This document shows, piece by piece, positions 26,201 to 34,041 of a DNA stretch of 64,000 nt. The translations under genes and the position numbers were made by a program. Source of the stretch: Symsagittifera roscoffensis (taxonomy: Eukaryota > Xenacoelomorpha > Acoela > Convolutidae); the NCBI RefSeq assembly GCF_963678635.1, contig NC_087069.1, positions 56,460,061 to 56,524,060 of the forward strand. The letters run 5' to 3'. Positions within the stretch are counted from its first letter, which is position 1. The number at the start of each line of letters is the position of its first letter. The notes beneath the pieces are model-generated. The model was not told where the DNA came from. It ran no database searches and was given only the letters and a program-made list of their open reading frames with translations.

Positions 26201-29200
26201 ATTGTGTTTTGAATTTTGAATTATTTAAAATGTATTTTAGGAGAGTTAAACATTTTCGATTTAAGAATTGGTTTGATTTATTTATTTTTTTCACTTGAAT
26301 TGTTTTTTTCTGAGCTGTTACGTATGGGCTCCTGTGAAATGACCTAAAATTTCTTGCTATTTAAACATAATCGTCTTGCAACATAAATCATAAAAATAAT
26401 GATTTTCTGGACTTTTTCATATTTGTGCGTGATTTAATTGTTTGTCTTCTGAACAGGTTAAGGTCAACTTGTTGCCAGTGTTTTTTTTTAAAGATGTGTT
26501 TTTGCTGTTAATTGAACAAACTTGAGATAGTTTCAATTTTCTCTGTTTTTCTTTCAGTTTTTGCGTTGCAAGTGGTGCACGCGGCTGGTATTTGAGGTGT
26601 TTTGCGCTTTCATAACCGACGCATTCAAAGCTCTCGTGGTCGCGTGGTTAAATGGCTGGTTATTGACCAATAACTGTTCGAATTTTTTCTAATCCTCGAT
26701 TATTTTACCTCATGTATGTTGCTTCTGTCGAACATTCGGGCATAAAGATTTGTTGACATTGAAATCGATGGTCTATTTAAGGGGTTGTTGGCTGCAAAAA
26801 TATCGTAAATGGCAAAAAAAAATCTAGACTAATTTGTTAACCTTTTCTAACAGTGCTTGTAGTTATACGTTTTCCGGATAGATTTTTTAACTTGAATCAT
26901 TGACTGGAAAAATATTTCGCGATAGATTTGATTCCGAACTTGGACTTGCAGATTGAGTAAATTTTTTTTTGGGAAGATGATGTCATTTGTTTATTTAGAA
27001 GTTGCATAATAAAATATCATTTGTTTTTTCGTAAACGGAAGCTCTGCTGTTTTCCACGTGGAGTAGAAAAAGATGATTTTCTAACAATATTTGTTTTGTT
27101 TTCCAGTTTGAGCGATTAGAGCTTGTTTATTTTTTGTCTTCTCAGTTTGGCTTCTGTGTTTGTTCTGTATCTTCTACTGTCGTGTTTATTGTTGTTGTTG
27201 TCTGTGTGCGGGACTGTGTGTGTATGTGGTGCTGCTCGCGTGTTCATCCGTGCCCCCTGTCCCCGTCCCTGTAGTGGTGGAGAGGGGGGCGTTGTTCTGG
27301 GCGAGGATGAGGATGGTGGCCATCGTGTTCCGCATGTCGTAAGCCTTCTTGCACACTGCTGTCGTGGGCGTGTGGATGTCGTCCGAGATTCTGTCCTCCG
27401 ATTGCACCTACACACACACACTCACTTATCCTGCAAAACATCCCACAGTTTATTTAATTGCACTTGTGATTTGCCGAATAAAGACTTTTTTCAGGCCAAC
27501 AACTTGTTTAAGAATCAGTGTAGCATTTGGTATCTTGGTTCACATGGAGTTTAAATCCTATGACTATTTTAGCCTATTTAGTCTAGAGTTCACGCCCATG
27601 TTTGGAGAGGCTGTTGAAGTTCTCTTTTAGCGGACTATCTCGTCTGTCTGCTTGTTTTTGTTTGATTTGTTCCCGCATTTCTTAAATCATCTAATTTAAC
27701 CTCTTTGGATAACTGAATTCCATGATTTTGTGTAATTTCCATTTTAGTTTTTGTTTTGGCAACAAAATGTTTTCAATGGTTTCGACCGGTTTAGATTGAC
27801 TGCGTTAGTGTGGCTGAGAGAAGAGATGAAATTGGGAATTGTGAAAGTGTGGTGTTGCCTTGAGTAGTCTGTAGTCGGGTATGTTTGGCCAGCAAGTCCA
27901 ACTCCTCTCCGTCAGTCCCATGGCCTCCTCCATCCACTCACTCTCCGCCCCCTCACAGTCACACTTGGTGAAGACCACACACAGAGGGGGACCCATCTAC
28001 ACACACACACACACACACACATGCACACTACTTTCATGTATTATAATCACTCACATACTGCACATACATGTAAACATACCCACACACATAAACTGTTACT
28101 CCGAGAGAATAACCGCCGCAAGGATCTAGTAGACTGTTTGAAAAGATGTTCCAACAACTGAGTTGTTCACCTGAGGTTTTCAATCTATCATAACCTTAAC
28201 TGTCTGTCTGCTGCCTCTTTTTCTAATGAGACGCAGGCTATGGCGGGGTGGGGTCTATAAAATGTGGCCTGAAACTAGCTGTTTGGATGACGTTACTCAT
28301 AGTTCATGAGATAGATAGTGATTGCAAGTATGACTCTAATCTATCTGTCTACTTGGAATTGTGACTTTTGTGGTCTGCTGTGTGCTGTTTCATTTTGCCT
28401 CGTCGGGGGGAAGCAGTTCCAGGAAAAGACTTGCAGGAAGGCCTAAAAAAGTCTGGATCGATTGTGTTAAACGAGACCTGAATACTTTAGGCCTCAAATC
28501 CAAAGTAGAAGTAGTAGTAGTGGGGAAGCAGATCTGTCATGTTTCTTTTTTTAAGGTAGTATATGATGGACTTTTCCACTTTGTTCAAACGAAGATCATG
28601 TAATTGTTATTGTTTCTTGCTCAGCGCTGTTCGTTTTTGGTTGTGTTGTGATGTGTGTCAGCTGGTCTCTTCCTACTCACCCCCTGTCCGTATATCTCGT
28701 GGAGGAACCTCTCGAACAGTGGCCTCTCCTCGTGTATTTCCCACCTGGCAGTGCTGTCTATCACATACATGATCACTCCAGCACTCCTCAACTGGCCCAA
28801 GTAGTACTCGCTCTCCAGACTGTACCACGAACACCCCATCTCCTACACACACACACACAATCAAACATACACTCACATACATGGACTTAGTCACACAAAA
28901 ACAAAGGCTGCAAATCACAATTGCTGCTTGCTGTACATGTAACCCACAAGTCACAAGTTTGCCACCACAGTCATTTAGGGAGAAGTTTTCATGATCAAAA
29001 ACCAAAAATTTCAAACATTTTCTTTTTTGTGTTAAAGATATTGTTCGCAAAAACAAACAACTGCAAGAATGAAAGATAATGCTATGAAAATCGAGAGAAA
29101 TTTGAGTTTCATTTTCTTGTACCGTATCTCAAAAATGGAGAAGTTTTTTGATGTTTTTTTTTGCAATCTGAATCAAGACTTATAGGGGATTAATATGACA

Positions 29201-29425
29201 CACAGTTCACCCAAAACAAGTTCTCTTTGCTTAAGTTATAATTGGGCGGACAAACATCCTGAGCGGTTGTTCTTTTCACTTTTTTTGGTTAATTGGTGCA
29301 TGTAGCATTAAACAAAGAGAAGAAGCAGTATGGTCACGTCTACTGCACCAAATGCAAGTCTCTCTCTCTATCTCAGACGGAAATTGAGACTGGTCTGAGG
29401 ATTTCATATCCATGGCCACACTGTT

Positions 29426-29464
<39 letters not shown>

Positions 29465-29719
29465 GGGGGGGGGGGGTGGGTGTACCTTGAGCTCCACTCT
29501 GATTGGGTAGGAGTTGGCGAGTGAGCTGACAGTGTCGGCTGTGAGTCCGAACCAGGCCCTGCTGGTCACACTCACCACACTCTTCATGTTGGGTCTGGGC
29601 TTGTCCAGCAGACTCTTCTGCTTCTTCTTCTGTCCCCCCTTTCCTCCCCCATGGCCACTGCCACTGTTGTCTCTCCTCTTCTGGTGCTCAGCCCCTAAAG
29701 TGTCAGAAGGAGAAAGAGA

Positions 29720-29774
<55 letters not shown>

Positions 29775-32700
29775 CACTAGAAACCTCACAGAAGCAGAAC
29801 TGAGCCGAACGAACTGAAGGTAACTATGATCCAGGGAGATTCAGGCGATTTTAACCACCTCAGAACAAGCTGAAGATTGTGCCTGCTGATATCATCTCAA
29901 AGCACCTTTTTAACCGTAATTGGTATAACAAATAGATGTAATTGAGAAGAGTAGTTGCGAGTGTTTCTTCTGCCTTTCAGACTGGTGGCCAGGAGTGTGT
30001 AACAGGTTGTGCGCTGGATACTCTAACCACTCTTGAGTCCATCTCTGCCTTTTCCACATCAGAAATAGTTAAAACGCTGTGAATGGAGGAGACTCTCTTT
30101 TTCCAGGTGGCTGCATGGGATGGAATGAATAGTTTAACCCATACCTTGTGGTACATTAATTGGGAGCATTAAAATGTATGCCCCCATAATCTAAAAGAGG
30201 GGTACTCTGTGATTCTAACACACTGTGGTCCTCTCTCTCTCTCCTCCTGACTGACTGACCTGAGTGTTCGCAGAAGAGGGCGGCCAAGTTCTCTCTCAGA
30301 GTCGTCTTCCCATACCCCTTGCGTCCCCACACCACACACGAAATGTTGCCAGTGTGCGGCATACCTGCGCTCTTCTCTTCACTTCTGTCTTGTTCTTGTT
30401 CTGCTAATCAACCGTCTTTCTCCTATCCAATCATCTCCATCCGTCCATTTAAACTTTCATTTCAATTAAAATCCAAAATCCATCAAAAACTAATTTCCTT
30501 CATAAGCATATGTTTTCCAGTTTGTTCCCAAAAATACTAATGCTAATAAAAATAAATAAAACACTATTTTCAATTAATTGTTTAATTGGACACCAAGGGT
30601 TTCGATGCGTTGTCTTTTTGTGATAATGCTGGCCAGAATGTATGTAACCGTTGACTATAGTAAAAACTGTCACTGTATTTGATGTTTTTAGTTGTATTAG
30701 TATGTGGTCTGTGATGTAATAACGTGCGTAGTTGTTGTGTGGTGATCGTAGTTTCGCCGTGTAGTCAAACGTTTAATCTAAGCTGCATTACTTTGTTGGT
30801 AAGCTCTTCTACCAGTTGAAAAGAGTAGAACAGAATGCACACATCAGCTGTGCTGCGATTGATTTGGTTTAGAGAAGCCCTTTGCTTGTTCTTGTCATCT
30901 TTTCCCATACTGTTTTTGCTGATTGTTCACCAGTTCAATTGTCTATGGACTTAAGTAGTACAAAGAGGGGAGGGGACCCTTTGGGTCGGTAGGGGGTCGA
31001 CTCCCTGAGGAGCGGGGTGTCCGCCCCTGGTCTGACTTGAACCGCGGCAATAGGGTTATCAGAATGGAAAGAGGTCGAGTTATGAAACAGCGTTGCTATT
31101 GGCTCTCGTATCCAAATCAGCTGGATTGGAAAGTCATTTCTCAACAACGAGAATTCCTTATGGAAAGTTAAGAAAGCAAATGGAGTTTTTTTCTATTATA
31201 AACGTTTTTTTTTCCAACCGTGGAATGAATCTAGGAGAAGATAGCTTGCTATTTGAACACACAGTCTAGAAAAGATTGCGTTACTTTTTGAAAATTATTG
31301 TTTGATGTAGTATGACCTAATGCTACGAACAAGTGTAATTTAGTATGATGATATTGTTGTGTTTTAGAGTGTTCAAACTGGTTCGATGATTTTTTTGTGT
31401 TTTAGAGTGTTCAAACTGGTTCGCAACTGGAGACGAAAGACACCAGCGACCACATCCAGCAGCAGATCCGTCCATGCCACAACAGCAACAGTGGCAGAAA
31501 CCTATGCCTTTCCCCATGATCACAACAGTAGTAGTTGTGTGGGGCAAGTGAACAGCTGTGCGAGGACGGATGTGAGGTGTGTGCCCATCAGTGGGGGCTC
31601 CTCATTCCACGCCACTTCCATCCCCAGCTCAACATCTTCTTCCAAGCAGAACAGCACCACCACCACCACACAGCCACAACACATCAAGAGAGAAAAGGTC
31701 ACACTCAGATCATTCATCGGTTACTTGGGGCAAAAACAGTGCATCTCTGTTCTCTTTTCTGGAAGCTTTTCGATTCTTAGTTTATTGGCTACTCTTTCTA
31801 TCAGTGAAATAAACGTTTAGAGCACTTTTATAGTCTGCTTAAACAAACTTTAGTGAGTTTGCTCATAGTTTGTCGTTTTATCTAGACTTGCACGAGTGAT
31901 GCTACAAGAGTGCCCCCGACGTCGTCTCGAGAGCTCATTCATTCGGCCGGACACCCGTCTGAGTCTGTGCGAGTGACAAGCAACCCCTCCTCCCTGCAGA
32001 CGTCCGCAGCACAGTCAGGTACCTTTCCCCTCCAAACCCCAGTCACACCAATCAATGGGGCATCCACATCGCCAGGAGCAGCTTCAACCGGAGGAGTCAC
32101 TGTGAATACGAACCTAGCCTACCCTGGGGTGGCGTCCACACATGCCGCAATGATGAATGCTCCTCGGACCCCTTTGAGTCTGCGCGGATCCCACGCGTCA
32201 ACATTGCCCCTCCAACACCTGGCGTCGCCGATTTCTTCATTACACCAACAAAGACATCACCCAATGGTACCGACGTCCTCGTCCTCCAGTGGGAATCCAG
32301 GTTGGACCCCAGAAGAGATAGCGGAGCGCCAGTTGCGAGGAGACATAAGGCTGAACGCGGAATTATTTGCCAGACTTAAGGACTCCGCCAACTTGCAACA
32401 TGGTGCTGGAGTGGGTCACAGTCCAGCGGGAGGCCAGGGTGGTTCCATACCCACTAGCACTGCTATGGCTCTTCAACAGTTGCAACAAAACGAACACGCA
32501 TTGGCAGCTGCATTGCTGGCTCACCAGAATCTGATGAGTAGTCCAGGTGCCCTTACCCCAGGTGCTCTCCAGTCTGCTGCAGCGGCCGCTTCTGCTCTGG
32601 GAGCGAATCATCCGTCTCAGCAGGGATCCATGCACAACATAGATCCAGCTTTGATGTTACGTCATATCCAGGAAGAACAGAGACTGCACGACCACCTCAC

Positions 32701-34041
32701 AAACCAGACGAGACTGGCGCAGCAGTTGAATTCAGCGGCGGCAGTCGCAGCGGGACACCAGCCAACTCCGCCACAACAGCAACATCATCAGCACTCACAC
32801 CTACACTTACATATGCATCAGCAGTTGGCAGTCGCTCAAGCCGCAGCCCAGGCAGCCTTAGGAGGCATGTCGCCGTTCAATGCAAGTGCAATGTCGCATC
32901 ATGCAGCCGCAGCGTTGCAAGGAGCGGGTGGAGCTGGAATGAACCCGAATGTGGCCGCAGCTGCAGCAGCCGCCGCAGCATCAGGCGCAGATCAGGCTCA
33001 ACTGGCGGCGCTGCTGGGACTACAGCATTTTGGAAGTGGCGGAGGAGGTGTCCCCCCAGGCGGAGGCTCTTCCCAATCCCATGCTCTCTTCGCAGCGGCC
33101 ATGGGAGGAGGGAACTCGCAGAATCAGCAGAGCAGCAATTATCCCTTCTCACTGGCGGCGAATCAAAGTGCCTTTATCGGTAGTAGGGAGAGAGAGTTGC
33201 AGGCACAGGCGGCGGCCTTAGCTGGACTGATTCCAGGCGGTGCTGCTGCGGGTGCCTCATCATCATCTGCTGCTGCTGGTCTTCTGTCCAGTCAACAACA
33301 GCAGCAACTGATGGCGGCGGCTGCTGCTGCTGCCAATAGTCAACAACAGCAGCAGAGTGGTGGTATTGGTAGGATGGCGGGGATGGGTGTGGGGGGTTAC
33401 CTGCCTGCAGAGGACTATCTCTCCGCTCTGACCAGTGGCGCCCACTCGCAGTACAGTGCACAGATGGCACACGAACACGAACTGAGAAGGTGAACCACTC
33501 ACTCTTCTTACTTTTTGTTCTGCTAAATAAACATCCCACATAAGATGTCCAGTGAACAATACCCTCTCCTCCAGATACAACAGTAAGATTGTAAGATTAG
33601 TGAACCTTAAGTTTAGTAACGGAAGTCCTTTTTGCTTTCAAAAAGGGTATAGTTTAAGATATGTACCTCGCTTTTTCTATTAACGTCGTGGGTTCCAGCC
33701 CCTCTTCGGCTAAGGTTGAATAGTGGAAGTATGGCCAGGGCTTAAAAACCGTTTGATGGAACTGTTGTAATTATTAATTGATAAATTAATTAGTTCGTTG
33801 TTCTTATAGATTCATGGTTTTGGAGCAGGAGAGAAGGGCACAGTTTGCGATGAATGCGACCAGTATGGCCAACAACAGCCACAGCAGTGCTGCAGGAGTC
33901 AGTGCCAGTTCAAATTCTGGCATCAGTGGCAGAATATCAGTCAGCTCGGCCAACAACATTCACGCCTCCCACCACTCCCACCCCCACCATCACACTCCGA
34001 GTACCCCACAACATCAACAGCAGCAGCAACAACAACCTTAG
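17217..34041 (+). CDS. RERE: RERE/Atrophin transcriptional co-repressor, 5' incomplete
   Basis: Ten exons (17217-17297, 17941-18066, 18448-18595, 19631-19833, 21042-21368, 21547-21783, 22079-23139, 31406-31697, 31886-33489, 33810-34041) join in a single open frame of 4311 nt, about 1436 residues. All junctions are GT-AG and in phase. Visible order: the C-terminal half of a SANT domain (FVKGLRQVGKNF, then FYYVWKKTP); a GATA-type zinc finger CxxC-x20-CxxC at about 154-181 followed by KYGRLP; Ser/Thr/Gln-rich regions with basic KKKKRK near 330; the atrophin signature NSCARTD near 777; a His-rich HSHLHLHMHQQ block near 1125; and GGYLPAEDY near 1327. RERE family members are nuclear co-repressors that bind histone deacetylases and nuclear receptors. 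The usual N-terminal BAH and ELM2 domains are not seen; their exons would lie in or beyond the 17001 gap. Family assignment is firm; individual low-complexity exon limits are less so. Confidence 0.9.
17941..18066 (+). CDS. RERE: RERE exon b: end of SANT domain and Ser tract
   Basis: The acceptor follows a TG-rich tract ending 'tttgtgtgtag' and the donor is GTGAGG. It is 42 codons in phase 0. LVEFYYVWKKTPGAQ is the conserved close of the RERE SANT domain, and a nine-Ser tract follows. Confidence 0.9.
18448..18595 (+). CDS. RERE: RERE exon c: Gly/Ser/Thr linker
   Basis: The acceptor is 'tttgttgcag' and the donor GTACGT, ending in phase 1. It is a low-complexity linker of Gly, Ser, Thr and Lys. 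The frame is supported by phase agreement with both neighbours rather than by conservation. Confidence 0.75.
18960..19110 (+). repeat. Partial copy of repeat family B in a RERE intron
   Basis: Contains 'gtggggacgaacttagtatt' and 'tagtcgtgattgg', diverged forms of the family B blocks. Confidence 0.5.
19110..19565 (+). repeat. Dispersed repeat family A copy in a RERE intron
   Basis: Carries 'aaggtcgtgatgattttt', 'ttgatccagttttcta', 'gtgtcaaccataaattg' and 'gttcattgacatttttcc' in family order. Confidence 0.65.
19631..19833 (+). CDS. RERE: RERE exon d: GATA-type zinc finger
   Basis: The acceptor is 'tgttttgtag' and the donor GTCAGT; it takes phase 1 and leaves phase 0. An acidic stretch (DVESDGD) and a Ser tract precede CRHCGTTASKSF and then LLCFECRLDYQ. 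This is the zinc finger that follows SANT in RERE (CRHCFTTTSKDW in vertebrates). Confidence 0.92.
19856..19888 (+). repeat. (CA)n microsatellite at the 5' end of a RERE intron
   Basis: An imperfect CA run begins 23 bases downstream of the donor at 19834. Confidence 0.9.
20185..20600 (+). repeat. Dispersed repeat family D copy
   Basis: Matches 23425-23740 in order: 'cttgcgaagcgagtgtatta', 'aacctaagtcgcaaatattg', 'gtgccacttttggggcac', 'catagcatgtgctttga', 'cacagttgatgca'. A fragment recurs near 10725-10765. Confidence 0.7.
20630..20830 (+). mobile_element. tRNA-derived SINE-like copy in a RERE intron
   Basis: The tRNA-like head has 'tggatagtgtgtgagact' and the B box 'agattcgaatcct'. The body runs to 'gtgaagcgcagcttcgcctc', matching the end of the copy at 10860-11055. 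Confidence 0.6.
21042..21368 (+). CDS. RERE: RERE exon e: post-finger region
   Basis: Starts after 'attcgtttcag' with KYGRLPKTAETP, which continues the zinc-finger module (KYGELPP in vertebrates). The rest is Asn/Ser/Thr/Ala-rich. It is 109 codons, phase 0 in and out; the donor is GTAAGA. Confidence 0.88.
21437..21482 (+). repeat. (AGGCT)n pentamer microsatellite
   Basis: About nine perfect copies followed by an imperfect (GGAA)n run, in the 178-bp intron between RERE exons e and f. Confidence 0.9.
21547..21783 (+). CDS. RERE: RERE exon f: poly-Gln and basic region
   Basis: The acceptor is 'ctggtgtgtag' and the donor GTGAGT; 79 codons in phase 0. It carries Q5 and Q4 tracts, the lysine/arginine cluster KKKKRKSR (a likely nuclear localisation signal) and a second basic stretch SKRAKHR at the exon end. 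Confidence 0.85.
22079..23139 (+). CDS. RERE: RERE exon g: long Ser/Thr-rich exon with KxEP motifs
   Basis: The acceptor is 'ttgcgtttcag'. The donor chosen is GTGCGT at 23140, because it leaves phase 2 and joins the exon at 31406 in frame. The open frame itself runs on to 23179 into repeat sequence. It contains VKIEP, IKVEP and VKLE, three matches to the SUMO-acceptor consensus. The last 11 codons lie in sequence shared with a repeat at 9633, so the 3' limit is less sure than the rest. Confidence 0.8.
23106..23350 (+). mobile_element. Dispersed element with tRNA-like core, copy 2
   Basis: Homologous to 9633-9905. Its first 34 bases are read as coding sequence at the end of RERE exon g, its 'cggtgcgtag' supplies the splice donor, and the remainder is intron. 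The tRNA-like B box is 'gtattcgatcccc' near 23250. Confidence 0.6.
23425..23745 (+). repeat. Dispersed repeat family D copy in RERE intron 7
   Basis: Same block order as 20185-20600. Its 3' part (from 23524) is included in the tandem duplication described separately. Confidence 0.7.
23524..26231 (+). repeat. Intronic tandem duplication (1.5 kb and 1.2 kb copies)
   Basis: Sequence 23524-25033 is repeated at 25034-26231 with high identity. The second copy lacks the part corresponding to about 24043-24357, so it jumps from 'cgtagtgtgtta' straight to 'attttagaaatctgcctg'. Both copies include a family A element (23750-24010 and 25255-25530). Open frames are short and degenerate. Confidence 0.88.
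24017..24078. repeat. Perfect 18-bp inverted repeat (hairpin)
   Basis: 'acattagcgagcagcgta' at 24017-24034 is exactly complementary to 24061-24078, with a 26-base loop. Most of it falls in or beside the segment absent from the second duplication copy. Confidence 0.9.
26630..26700 (+). mobile_element. Degenerate tRNA-like sequence
   Basis: 'gtggtcgcgtggttaaatgg' resembles an A-box region, and 'ctgttcgaattttt' resembles a decayed B box. It is too diverged to be called a tRNA gene. Confidence 0.35.
27126..27131 (-). promoter_or_regulatory. Poly(A) signal AATAAA for the nested GTPase
   Basis: Reads 'aaaaaataaacaagc' on the minus strand, 55 nt after the stop codon. Confidence 0.55.
27186..27407 (-). 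CDS. Arf-like GTPase exon 5 and stop
   Basis: The acceptor is '(gt)n-tag'. The frame continues in phase 0 through ISDDIHTPTTAVCKKAY to a stop at 27186-27188. An AATAAA on the minus strand lies at 27131-27126, about 55 nt downstream, which supports this as the 3' end. Confidence 0.6.
   Translation of the reverse strand: MQSEDRISDDIHTPTTAVCKKAYDMRNTMATILILAQNNAPLSTTTGTGTGGTDEHASSTTYTHSPAHRQQQQ
27186..30362 (-). CDS. Arf-like small GTPase (ARL16-like?), nested antisense in RERE
   Basis: Five exons on the minus strand (30362-30260, 29694-29486, 28842-28681, 27996-27859, 27407-27186) join in phase to 834 nt, 277 residues, from ATG to stop. G1 is GRKGYGKTT near residues 13-21. After a Lys/Gly-rich insert come VELKEMGCSWYSLESEYY at the G3 position, GVIMYVIDST (the Arf-family strand), and VVFTKCD as G4. 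The G3 Asp and Gln of Arf are absent (EMGCSW); human ARL16 is similarly atypical there, which is why ARL16 is suggested. There is no N-terminal myristoylation-type helix before G1. The C-terminal ~70 residues are Thr/Gly/Gln-rich and match nothing I know. Arf-like proteins are GTP-binding regulators of membrane and cilium traffic. Intron 4 would need a GC donor (AAG|GCAACA), the weakest part of the model. The whole gene lies in the 8.3-kb RERE intron. Confidence 0.75.
27859..27996 (-). CDS. Arf-like GTPase exon 4 (G4 region)
   Basis: The acceptor is again (GT)n-TAG. It is 46 codons with PLCVVFTKCD in place of the Arf LLVFANKQD. The donor would be GC ('ctcaaggcaac'); no GT donor fits before the frame closes. 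Confidence 0.65.
27999..28020. repeat. (CA)n / (GT)n tract at GTPase intron 3 acceptor
   Basis: Eleven CA units on the plus strand; on the minus strand the GT run abuts the acceptor TAG directly. Comparable runs are 28845-28859 (intron 2) and 27410-27421 (intron 4). Confidence 0.92.
28395..28510 (+). mobile_element. Non-LTR retrotransposon C-terminal fragment
   Basis: Encodes SSRKRLAGRPKKVWIDCVK followed by RDLNTLGL. The pattern GRPxKxWxDCVxxDLxxLGL is typical of the C-terminus of LINE-type endonuclease-reverse transcriptase proteins. It is plus-strand, in intron 3 of the minus-strand GTPase. No reverse transcriptase domain is present nearby, so this is a remnant. Confidence 0.65.
28681..28842 (-). 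CDS. Arf-like GTPase exon 3 (G3 region)
   Basis: The acceptor is a pure (GT)n tract ending in TAG and the donor GTGAGT; 54 codons in phase 0. It contains EMGCSWYSLESEYYLG and GVIMYVIDSTARWEI, aligned with WDxGGQ and the VVDSxDRxR strand of Arf proteins. Confidence 0.8.
29431..29476 (+). repeat. (TG)n followed by G-run
   Basis: About fifteen TG units followed by fifteen G. On the minus strand this gives C-run then (CA)n starting about 10 bases after the donor of GTPase intron 2. Confidence 0.9.
29486..29694 (-). CDS. Arf-like GTPase exon 2
   Basis: The acceptor is 'ctgacactttag' and the donor 'aaggtaca'; 209 nt restores phase 0. A Gly/Lys-rich insert is followed by SVTSRAWFGLTADT and YPIRVELK. 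Confidence 0.75.
29724..29772 (+). repeat. (AC)n microsatellite in GTPase intron 1
   Basis: About 24 AC units; on the minus strand a long (GT)n 30-80 nt upstream of the acceptor at 29695. Confidence 0.92.
30260..30362 (-). CDS. Arf-like GTPase exon 1 (P-loop)
   Basis: The ATG at 30362 is followed by PHTGNISCVVWGRKGYGKTT. The donor is 'cactcaggtcagt'; it ends in phase 1. An acceptor-like 'gcgcag' just before the ATG leaves open a further upstream exon. Confidence 0.75.
30955..31150 (-). mobile_element. GC-rich island with B-box-like motif, possible SINE
   Basis: Markedly more GC-rich than the surrounding intron. On the minus strand it carries 'ggttcaagtcagacc', a B-box-like sequence, and then 'aggggcggacacccc'. 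It looks like an inserted short element, but no second copy exists in the window. Confidence 0.35.
31359..31425 (+). repeat. 38-bp-period duplication spanning a splice acceptor
   Basis: 'gtgttttagagtgttcaaac' plus 'tggttcg' occurs twice, with the AG at 31366-31367 and again at 31404-31405. Confidence 0.95.
31406..31697 (+). CDS. RERE: RERE exon h: NSCARTD atrophin signature
   Basis: The acceptor is 'tgtgttttag' at 31405 and the donor GTCACA; it takes phase 2 and leaves phase 0. VNSCARTDVRCVPI matches the RERE signature NSCARTDLYFVPL. The 3' end has IKRE, another SUMO-type motif. An almost identical acceptor 38 bp upstream leads to a stop after six codons. Confidence 0.88.
31886..33489 (+). 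CDS. RERE: RERE exon i: large Ala/Gln/His-rich C-terminal exon
   Basis: The acceptor is 'gttttatctag' and the donor GTGAAC, leaving phase 2. It encodes 534 codons rich in Ala, Gln, Ser and Gly with A9 and Q5 tracts. HQHSHLHLHMHQQ and GGYLPAEDYLSAL match the corresponding blocks of vertebrate RERE/ATN1 (HSHLHLHQQ and GGHLPSQEDYY). Several homopolymer tracts are likely to vary in length between alleles. Confidence 0.9.
33645..33715 (+). mobile_element. tRNA-like sequence in the last RERE intron
   Basis: A-box-like 'tatagtttaagatatg' and B-box-like 'gggttccagcccc', spaced as in a tRNA. The stems are weak, so probably a SINE head. Confidence 0.4.
33810..34041 (+). CDS. RERE: RERE exon j: last coding exon
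   Basis: The acceptor is 'gttcttatag'. Phase 2 completes an Arg codon, then FMVLEQERRAQFAM leads into a Ser/His/Gln-rich tail ending in TAG at 34039-34041. An AATAAA poly(A) signal lies 295 bp downstream. Confidence 0.85.

Noticed and set aside
29276-29770. 164-codon minus-strand ORF starting with a long Val-Cys run
   Set aside because: The N-terminal part is a translated (GT)n microsatellite and the C-terminal part is intron; only 29694-29486 within it is a supported exon.
32363-33580. Several 90-121-codon minus-strand and alternate-frame ORFs at the RERE C-terminal exon
   Set aside because: Shadows of the GC-rich RERE exon; no splice or domain support.
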